Below, in pieces: positions 56,280 to 64,000 of a DNA stretch of 64,000 nucleotides. Each line of letters opens with the position of its first letter. The stretch's first letter is position 1. The position numbers and the translations under genes were made by a program. Source of the stretch: Corythucha ciliata. Its lineage: Eukaryota; Arthropoda; Insecta; Hemiptera; Tingidae. The notes beneath the pieces were generated by a model, which did no database searches, had not been told where the DNA came from, and saw only the letters and a program-made list of their open reading frames with translations. Location: NCBI GenBank assembly GCA_038030265.1, contig CM075938.1, forward strand, positions 18,825,009-18,889,008, in the 5' to 3' direction.

Positions 56280-56700
56280 CTTTAGTGATCACATAGAACC
56301 AGTTCTAGCCGGCCAGTGCATGGTGTTTCATTCGAGCCAGACCCACGAAAATAGTGTTTTAGTGAGTAATAATCGCCAAATTGGTTCTTTTAACGAGCCA
56401 GACTTGCAAAAATGGATATTCAGCGTCTAAAATCCGCGACATTGTTTTTTGAAAGAGGCAAATCCACGAAATTTGGAATTCAGAAAACAAAATCTACCAA
56501 ATTGTGTATTTAGAGAGCCGCATGCAGATGCGCGATAATGGTTTTTCAGTTTAAAAAATCCGCGAAGTTGGTTTTTTAGAGGATCAAACCGACGAAAATG
56601 GGTATTGGGGGAGGGGGCGAAACCCGCGAAATTGGCGTTTTAGTGAGCCTGAATTTCAAAAATGGTTTTTTAGTAAGCAAAATCAGATTTGAATCGCCTA
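56280..56700 (-). repeat. Degenerate array, family E copy (inverted)
   Basis: AAATCCGCGAAATTGG and TTTTTAG(T/A)GAGCC repeat about a dozen times at 28-34 bases; the complements match the 32900-33890 array. Confidence 0.6.
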
Positions 56701-57065
56701 ATTCTCAATCACAAGTAGGTTGTACCCAAGGTGACTAAACTTTACTATAAGTGCCGCAAATTTCCCCCTTCCCATCGGACAGGAGGGGTGGAGACTGACG
56801 TCACCAGCAGTCCTTTGCTCCCGATTGCTCACCCTAGAGCAGCAGAGCAAGTTAATTTTGAAATTGAAGTTTATGAATTCTCAAAAATCACAGCCCAATA
56901 ACAATTAATAATGTACTGGGTCCAGCGCAATGGCGGTTGGGACTGCTCGTGACGTAGGTGAAGGACAGTGATCTGCGGCACCTATAGAAAATTTAGTCAC
57001 CTTGGGTTGTACCTAAATCATTGAAATTTGAAATATTGACCGCAGTTCTGTAAACTTTAGTGTTA
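56701..57065. other. Spacer before the Harbinger-like element
   Basis: No gene recognised; GGTGACTAAA(C)TTT and its complement flank 56725-57005 and could be ends of a small undescribed element. Confidence 0.3.
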
Positions 57066-57311
57066 AAGCTTGTACACACGGAGACATTTATGTCATGACA
57101 TCTACTGAAGCTGGGGTTCAAAACGTCTAAAAAAATAAAATTTGAAGTTTTAGGTTTGTTCGTTGTTGTGGTTAGTTCAAATAAAGAAATGTTGTGACCC
57201 CCATTCTGAAGTCAATGGAGTTGCTCAGTAAGGAATCTTTCGCACATCTTTGAAGTATTTTAATTGCCCCCTCTCTTGTCTTGAATGACACGTCGCTTCC
57301 ATGACAACACG

Positions 57312-57548
57312 TAAGATGCTACAAGTAAACATATCAGTCATGACATTTTCGAAGATTTGAACAGTGACATATTTCTAGACAGAAATAGAAATGTCATGAA
57401 AATTTCCCTCTTCACCAATTCTTGCCTGAATTATTTGATTTTGTTCGAGGTAATTATCCATGAGGGGCATTAAGGGTGGTTACGTTAGACTATTTATTGG
57501 TTAAGGAAGGGTAGCGGCGGGCAGGCGCGGATCCAGGCTTTCCTAAAA
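57312..57548 (+). repeat. 237-base direct repeat, copy 1
   Basis: Starts TAAGATGCTACAAGTAAAC and ends GGATCCAGGCTTTCCTAAAA. By eye it differs from copy 2 (58854-59090) at only two positions. It does not have TG..CA ends. Confidence 0.9.
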
Positions 57549-57577
57549 CAAATAGATCCATAAATATAAGGTACTTA

Positions 57578-57778
57578 CTACCAGGAACTGCATGTTTTCG
57601 TAATTGGTATTCGTATAGTACTATAGTACACACCAAGCTGTGGGGGTGCTACGATCTTGTAGACAATAGGACCTTCCCAACCACTATCCCCTACTATTAG
57701 CCGTGTACTGAACAGTACAAAATCATCCGAATGCCGACATACACCCTGTATTTTGAGTGAATTAAATACGTTCTTCAA
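57578..57778 (-). pseudogene. Degenerate Harbinger transposase-like fragment
   Basis: The frame contains DDFVLFSTRLIVGDSGWEG. In Harbinger (DDE_Tnp_4) transposases an HDS..F..S.L segment precedes (L/I)GDSGYP, and the arrangement here is similar. Only about 60 residues survive and the rest is not recognisable, so the call is tentative. Confidence 0.4.
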
Positions 57779-57880
57779 ACTTGTAGGTACATTTATTTGA
57801 GAATCACTAATTAATGAAAAAAACTAATGTTTCTTACAAGACTAGTATGACATAATAAAAAAAAGGGTTTTAATTTATGT

Positions 57881-58192
57881 TTATGGTGACATCATCACTG
57901 CTAGTTCTTCAAGCACCAATGACTCTAATTTTTCTATCTTCAGGCACTCTACCCAATGCATAATTGAATGATTCGAAGGCAGAGCCCCAACGTGTCGTCC
58001 CTTCGTCTTCCAAATATTTTCTTGGCCTCTTCTGCGGTCTGTCACTTTGTGGTGATAATACCGACTTTCTTTGTCCTTCGTGATTTTGTGTTGCGATGCC
58101 CTCTTTGAGTACAGCCCAGGATTTGTTTTTACCAGGACAATAAGATCCCTCACTTCATCTGTAGACCACTTTTTCATTTTGAAATAATACAC
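57881..58192 (-). CDS. MADF/Myb-like transposon accessory ORF, 103 codons
   Basis: The frame has KKWSTDEVRDLIVLVKTNPG, which recalls the first helix of MADF or Myb/SANT-like domains (W-(S/T)-x-(E/D)-E/D-x-x-x-L-(I/L)). PIF/Harbinger elements carry such a DNA-binding partner protein beside the transposase, and a transposase-like scrap lies just downstream. The rest of the domain is not recognisable, so it may be decayed. Confidence 0.4.
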   Translation of the reverse strand: MYYFKMKKWSTDEVRDLIVLVKTNPGLYSKRASQHKITKDKESRYYHHKVTDRRRGQENIWKTKGRHVGALPSNHSIMHWVECLKIEKLESLVLEELAVMMSP

Positions 58193-58853
58193 TTTTTGAT
58201 AAATACACTTTTTAAAACAAAATCTAGAAGGAAATGGCGAGCTGAGTTATTTGATTTTGATAGCAGTTGCCGGGTAGAAAGAACCTCCAAACTCATGGAA
58301 GAAAAAAAATATTGGAGATGCCCAAAAATATCTTGAAGTGAGCCGGAAATATCTTCTAGTAGGCGGGGCCTATTTCACCACAGTTGAATTCTATTGGTTC
58401 AAACTTGACGACGGCTACTCAACATCAAATGCTATTGGCCGAACGCAAGAAGTTGACGCGAGAAGTTGACATTGGTTCAACTCTGCGTTGCGTCCTGCGT
58501 TCTGTGCAGCGTCCCACAACGCAAACTTAATCTATATAGACGACAATGAGCATTTTAGATAAAATAATTAACAACTCTAAACTGAAGAAGAAAACAGGGA
58601 CCCATGGGCGAGTTGAGTTCTATGTGTTTAAAAATATGATTAAACATTTGTTTTTGATAATTTCGGGATTTTGAAAATTTTAACAATCAATGTAGCAGTG
58701 GAAAGAACCTCAAACCTAGACCCTGCCTTCTAAACTTAAATGCGATTGGCTGAACGCAACCGCGGACGCGAGAGTTGGCTGAAATTCGCGTTGCTTCCTG
58801 CGTTCTGCGTTGCGTCCTGCGGCGGCGTCCTTGCGTCTTATGTAGACGGGGCT

Positions 58854-59090
58854 TAAGATGCTACAAGTAAACATATCAGTCATGACATTTTCGAAGATTT
58901 GAACAGTGACATATTTCTAGACAGAAATAGAAATGTCATGAAAATTTCCCTCTTCACCAATTCTTGCCTGAATTATTTGATTTTGTTCGAGATAATTATC
59001 CATGAGGGGCATTAAGAGTGGTTACGTTAGACTATTTATTGGTTAAGGAAGGGTAGCGGCGGGCAGGCGCGGATCCAGGCTTTCCTAAAA
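58854..59090 (+). repeat. 237-base direct repeat, copy 2
   Basis: Second copy of 57312-57548, in direct orientation and 1542 bases downstream. It is preceded by CTTATGTAGACGGGGCT, a sequence typical of a DNA-transposon terminal repeat. Confidence 0.9.
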
Positions 59091-60337
59091 GGAGCGTCCA
59101 AAAGTTCGAATCGGAGACTAAAATGCAACTTGTTTGGTCAAATAATCACATTATTCTACATAGAGCGTAGTCTAGTTTCGCCGAGTTGTCAGTTTCACGG
59201 GTAATAATCCATTTGCGAACCGAAAGAGTTGATGCTGGGGAGGAATAGACAATTTTCTGATATGAATGTTAAAATTCACAGGTTCCAGGACAAAGTTTCT
59301 GCTGAGAAAAATAATCAATGCCGTGGTTGATAGTAGATTGCTGAAACTAAATCATTTTGCGGCAAGTTTCGTGGCCTCAGAGTATTATTGCGGTGAGGGA
59401 GAGAGGGTAAAACTTAAGATATTGTTGAATGGTATTTCTACTGAAAATTATTTAAAAACATGGGCGAAAAATTAAGGAATTGCCTACGAGGAACCCAAAA
59501 AATCCGTGGCACTCACCCTTCTTCTCCTCATAATAATTTACTGGGAGGTATTTCCAATGTGTTCATGCAGGATTTCGAGACGTTTCTTACTGGATTTCGT
59601 GATAGTAAGTAGTATTTTAGGCTCCCCCCCCCGCCACCATAGAAACATTTTTCAAGTCTAAATTAATTTGTGATGGGTTTCAGTTGAAACTGCCCTTTTC
59701 TCGTAGCGGTGTAGGTCTAAATCACCCCTTTTGGGCTTGGGGCTATTAAAAGAGACTAAACGAGCAAATTTTCCAGATTCAGAAGCTACACCTATTTACC
59801 AAACAAATTGATTGGGCGATTGAATTTTCATGTTTCTGTCATGAATTGTCATGTTTCTTGCAGCCGAATAATAAGGTTTTCAAGCGGACTTTTTGGTGGA
59901 AATGAACGCAGTCATGACTTAGCTTCTGGGGTTTTAGGTTTCCTGGGTAAAATTACTTTTCAAGAACCACTGAACGCTCACAACGTCGATACCTTCCACA
60001 GTTTAGTCAAAATAGTCTTTCTGAGCTTCAAGTGCAAGTATTTTGGCAGATAAACGTGATTCTAGCAGGAACGTTTTCTGTTTCTTGATCGAATGAAAGC
60101 GTGCCGGGGGAAAAAGTATGCCCACTACTAACTTGTGAACAGGAAAATTCATATTTTTGGACATAATTAACGGTTTCACGGCTAAATAGCTGGTTTCTTG
60201 TTCCTTGTCGATGTGGTATTTCTACAATGGAGATGGTAAAGGGGAAAATTATTGACAATTTTCCAGCGGTTTCCTGGCTTTTTCATGAAAGCATATGGTT
60301 TTTAAACTTTTTCACAGTACCATCACACGAACATATT

Positions 60338-60474
60338 AGGTCCGTTCCATTGTTTCGCGAGTGCTACACTTTTGAAGAAAATCATCTGGTTTCATTCAAT
60401 TTTTCAGAATAAGTCAATGAAATCACATGGTTTTTTACACTAGTGTAACTAGTGCAAAACAATGGAACGGACCT
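60338..60474. mobile_element. MITE nested in the Harbinger-like element
   Basis: AGGTCCGTTCCATTGTTT on the left and the inverted AAACAATGGAACGGACCT on the right match perfectly over 18 bases. ATT flanks both sides (60335-60337 and 60475-60477). Length is 137 bases. Confidence 0.82.
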
Positions 60475-60525
60475 ATTGAAAATTTCATGGCATGACATAA
60501 ATGTCTCCGTGTGTACAAGCTTTTA

Positions 60526-62003
60526 GAGAAGACGGAAGATTTTTGAATTCTTTCCGTGAAGACGTGCACAATATTAACGTGTGTGAAGGTGAGAAGGAGT
60601 AGCTGATAGTGCCCCCCTTCGGAAAACTACTAACTTCGCCAATGACTGTCCTCACGGAAGCCAACCATCTACGTTTATACGGCCTAGGACTATACACATA
60701 TTCACACATTTTTCCACGTCAGAAAGGGCCTGCTATTCTCCCTTGTACATCCTTAACGAACGACTTCAGTGAGGAATATTCAAGTTCTGGGACTCTATTC
60801 ACATCCGTTCAAATCCATACGCAAGACATTGAATCTTAATTGTCAAAAATGTCAATTAATGCGTTGATGAAAGATCATCGATAAAAGTGCTCGATAGTAG
60901 TCTTTTACTTCTTTCATGAAAGAATAACTGAGTGTCGGTGTACGACAGGCGTGAACTAGTTTCCATTCTTCACCAACCTTTATGAAGTCGTGTTATTTAT
61001 CTGCAGACAACCGTACAAATGAGATTTAAAAAGCATTGCAAAGTAGCCAGGCGATGGAAGGGGGAGGGAAGGGTGACTTGATTCTTCAAGTCGAACTGTC
61101 AAAAAGTTAAACCTACTAGCAGGTATCTAAATTTTTTTGTCTCCTTCAAAACTTCAAAGTGGGCCCCTTCTGAGGCCATTGAAAACTTTTGAACCTCTTC
61201 TTCCCCCCCCCCCCCATCATTCACCACGTCCCCCAGCCTTTTCTGAAAGAGAAGATTCCATATAGTCCATCTCCATACACAATGATTATAAAAGATATCT
61301 CTAGTGTCACTTTTTTCTGCCACTAATGATACCTTTTCCTTTCAGTATTTTGGCTTTTTAGAGTTCTATAAAGTTCTATTTGTTCACGACGATTAGGAAG
61401 AGATGCCTGGTCCGAAATAGGTTGAAATCTCTTCACGAGCTACCTTCCGAGGTGCTAACAGTGCTACTCTAATTAATTTATTTCGGAAGTTAGGGGCGTG
61501 TTGAGCGCATAAGGAAGCATAACAGAAATTAACATGCCCATTCATGCAGATCAAGGAAGAGCTGTGGGTAATAAATTCAAGCCAAGTGTTTACAGAAAAA
61601 CCACTTCGGCACCCTTCTGAAATGGGCGGAGTTCAAGGGCTGGAACAAGCAGCCCTTTTTCGCTCATCGTTCCTCCTACCCTCTCGTAATTCTAGTCTTC
61701 CCCCGTCACCAAGCCTCAAAACCTGCCACATAGAAAAGGGGCGGTGGAGAAAAAAAAAAAACTCGAATAAATAGAAGAAAAGCGAATGCATTGTTTAGGG
61801 GAAGGGGACAGAGAGCCCGAAAAGTGTTTGAGGGCTCATCCCTTCTGGTTTCCCCTTCTCCACTACCACTACCACCACCACCACTGCGACCAACCTCATC
61901 AAATTCAACAAACATTGGACCCCCGTTATCTGCCGAAAAGCCCTTGGAGGAAAAAGTTACAGATTCTACCAAACGGGAGTCAGACGCTGACAAGTTCTGG
62001 ACC
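60526..62003. other. Upstream of huckebein-like gene, nothing firm
   Basis: No homology-supported frame. The interval presumably carries promoter sequence of the downstream gene. The plus-strand frame that reaches exon 1 has no ATG before 62004. Confidence 0.35.
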
Positions 62004-62748
62004 ATGAAGACGATCAAAGCTCAATCGGGAGGGATTTTTCGTCCTTGGGACACGCCGGGCGATGAGTTCAAAGGACACAAAAAGGTAAGAGGAAGATTCA
62101 CTAGCGTCCTACCCGAGCTTCATTTTATTTTATTTTACTTTATTTTATATATTTTGTTTCGATTAAAACAGGAATCCGATCCGGTAGTGGCGCCCATCAC
62201 GTGGCGCGTGCCACCCGTCGATTGGTCCGACGCCACTACGATGGACCACTGGGGTGCCTTCGCGGCAGCAGCGGCAGTGTCCCACGGTTTCGTCGAAAGG
62301 TCTTTCGATCACATCGCCGTCGCTAACAAATTAATGTCGGCGAACGGCAAGCAACGACCCAAACGGTTTCGCTGCCCTCATTGCGATGTCGCTTTCAGCA
62401 ATAACGGCCAATTGAAAGGGCACGTTCGAATACACACCGGTGAGTCATTATCATCGCAATTAAAGCTCCAACCGTAATTTTTACATAGTTTTTTTTTTCG
62501 TTCTCTCCTCAGGCGAGCGTCCTTTCAAGTGTGAATCCGAAGGCTGCGGCAAGAGTTTCACACGAAACGAGGAATTGACCCGGCATAAACGCATTCACTC
62601 CGGCGTCAGACCGTATCCGTGTCAGGAGTGCGGGAAAACTTTCGGTCGAAAGGATCACTTGAAAAAGCACGCCCGCACTCACTTACCACAGTATCAAGTC
62701 GAACTACCGCCTCATTTATTCCTGTACCCGTACTTGTACGGCTACTGA
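62004..62748 (+). CDS. hkb: Huckebein-like C2H2 zinc-finger repressor, 3 exons
   Basis: Exons 62004-62084, 62172-62439, 62513-62748; GT-AG, phases 0 and 1; 194 aa. Huckebein is a short-range repressor of terminal and gut patterning that recruits Groucho. Exon 1 contains GGIFRPWDTP, an exact FRPW Groucho motif. Three fingers fill residues about 104-182: FRCPHCDVAFSNNGQLKGH, then CESEGCGKSFTRNEELTRH, then CQECGKTFGRKDHLKKH, each with two Cys and two His and Krueppel-type linkers (HTGERPF, HSGVRPY). This finger order matches huckebein as I recall it. The C-terminus is a short YPYLYGY tail. The ATG at 62004 is the first in an open frame extending upstream, so a further 5' exon is possible; Drosophila Hkb is longer. 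The 71-73 base intron 2 splits the first finger linker. Confidence 0.85.
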
Positions 62749-64000
62749 ACCCATCCAACGCACAGAACGTATATATTTCTACTTAAACAAAGTTTGCTCC
62801 GAGTGTGCCTGAATCGAGTGAATATTTTTGTACCCTATAACAATCATAAAAGGCTGAATTCATTCACCTTAATAGTATCTGTGATACCGTAAACAAAATT
62901 CTGGTCGAAAACCCCACATTTTTGTGAAATACTAGTGCCTTTATTGTATGTATTTTTTTAAAAGGGCGCCTGTACAATAATTAATAATGTAAAAAATTAA
63001 ATTATTTATTGAGAATTAAAGCGTGGTTGAAATATTTTTGCAATCATTATTGATACGAAATAATGTAAACCACAACAAACCCTTATACAGTGCCCACAAC
63101 CCTTCCCCCCCCCCAAACAAACAATGGCAAGGGGTGTATTCACCCTTATATTCCTCCCTCCTTCACCTCCTCCCTTAACCAACCATTCTGTTTTTCTATT
63201 CCCCCATTTGGCAATTCATCTCGTTACAGCTTTGAAGGGGTGCGAACGTTCAAGATGGCGGCCTAAAGGTCGTTAGTGAGTCAACGATCAAGAGTGAAAG
63301 ATATACGATATTGAGGTGGATTTTTGAAGAAAGGGAGGTGGGAGTTGAAAGTAAAAGTAGAAAATTGGCGATCATTTCCTGAAATTATTTCTCGCGGCGA
63401 CGAAATCGACACATTTTGTGGGATGGGGGCTTGAGGAAGACATTAAAACGAAAAATTATAATGCAAACGACGATGATCTTGAGAGGGGGACTTTGAGGGA
63501 CGTTGGATGTAATTCATTTATTTATTTATTTTATTTTTTCTCATCGAGCAAGAAGGAGTGTTCATTCATGTGGAAAGCCTGAGAAGAGGGGTGGGGATAA
63601 TGGGAAAACGCCAACTGTGTTAGGAAGCCAGTTTATACGAAACGACAAATCATAATCCTTCCTTTTATTGATCCATCGGACTACAAGTTTCTTCCCATCG
63701 AGAAAACGAGTAGTTTTTTGCACAAGCCCAAAACAATTTGGCCCTCTCACAAATACACAGTCATTGTCTGCACATGTCCAGCTTTTTGGAGATCTGTTCA
63801 CCTTTTATTGAGCCTGAGTCGCACAGTTGTTACACAAGCCAGTTAAAATTTGAAAATACATTAATAATAATAGTGTAATAGTAACCCCCAGCGGACATAT
63901 GGTCAAGGATAACCAAAAAACTGCTCACTGAAAAACAAATTTTCTCGGATTTTGCTAACTTCACAAGTTCACAACTGTTTTTACGGGTCTGGCTCACTAA
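62749..64000. other. 3' flank of hkb to window end
   Basis: Contains the hkb 3' UTR; AATTAAAG near 63015 could act as a weak polyadenylation signal. A run of C lies at 63105. The last 60 bases read like family E units (TCTCGGATTTTGC, GGTCTGGCTCACTAA). No further gene seen. Confidence 0.4.

Larger units (their letters stand above)
57066..60522. mobile_element. PIF/Harbinger-like transposon, 3.46 kb, TTA target duplication
   Basis: The ends are a 33-base inverted repeat, identical by eye, beginning AAGCTTGTACACACGGAGAC, flanked by TTA on both sides (57063-57065 and 60523-60525). Inside are a degenerate transposase-like frame at 57578-57778 (-) with LIVGDSGW, resembling the GDSGY motif of Harbinger transposase, and a possible MADF/Myb-like frame at 57881-58192 (-). 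A 237-base direct repeat and a nested MITE are also inside. It is the largest mobile element in the window. Confidence 0.75.

Noticed and set aside
57312..59090. LTR retrotransposon bounded by 237-base direct repeats
   Set aside because: The repeats lack TG..CA ends, no primer-binding site or polypurine tract is seen, and no gag/pol frame lies between them.
61791..62003. N-terminal extension of the huckebein-like protein
   Set aside because: The open frame begins at TTG and contains no ATG before 62004, so it needs an unseen upstream exon to be used.

Overview
This window is nuclear DNA from an animal, very probably an arthropod. The best lineage clue is a huckebein-type zinc-finger gene at the right end: three C2H2 fingers plus an FRPW Groucho-recruitment tetrapeptide. 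Genes are split by GT-AG introns. Many introns are only about 45-70 bases, while others are swollen by transposons. I cannot name the order or species. Exon models were built by reading splice sites and checking that codon phase stays consistent across every junction; homology calls are from memory of the families, not from a search.

Layout. 14-6997 (-): NUFIP1-like gene with a long proline-rich first exon. 7743-9090 (-): complete ATG3 in 7 exons, including one apparent GC-AG intron. 9.1-14.0 kb: gene-free, with two degenerate short-repeat arrays, a hairpin MITE and a 674-bp hAT-type element with an 8-bp target duplication. 14032-16337 (-): asteroid/ASTE1, 2 exons. 18.0-25.7 kb (+): NSMAF/FAN (BEACH plus WD40), 16 well-supported exons and one candidate first exon. 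25822-27341 (-): cystathionine beta-synthase copy 1, converging on NSMAF. 29.45-31.67 kb: a second copy of the same block, holding a decayed fragment of the last three NSMAF exons and a second, fully open CBS gene (30025-31430, -). 31.7-47.9 kb: about 16 kb with no recognisable gene, packed with MITEs, long-TIR elements, degenerate arrays and an LTR-retrotransposon integrase remnant. 47885-48848 (+): SPSB3-like SPRY/SOCS-box gene. 48.9-62.0 kb: again gene-free, with arrays, SINEs, a truncated LINE tail and a 3.46-kb PIF/Harbinger-like element. 62004-62748 (+): huckebein-like transcription factor.

The genes do not form a functional cluster. They cover snoRNP/ribophagy biology (NUFIP1), autophagy lipidation (ATG3), an XPG-fold nuclease relative (asteroid), TNF/sphingomyelinase adaptor function (NSMAF), transsulfuration (CBS x2), ubiquitin targeting (SPSB3) and embryonic patterning (huckebein). 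NUFIP1 and ATG3 are both autophagy-linked neighbours, but nothing shows that this is more than chance.

Two things deserve most attention. First, a local segmental duplication kept CBS intact and let its NSMAF passenger decay; both CBS copies keep the heme and PLP ligands but end before the regulatory Bateman domains. Second, roughly 9 kb (by eye, about 15 percent) consists of phrase-like degenerate arrays: 18-31-base units that vary heavily yet keep a fixed word order, in about six families that recur in both orientations.
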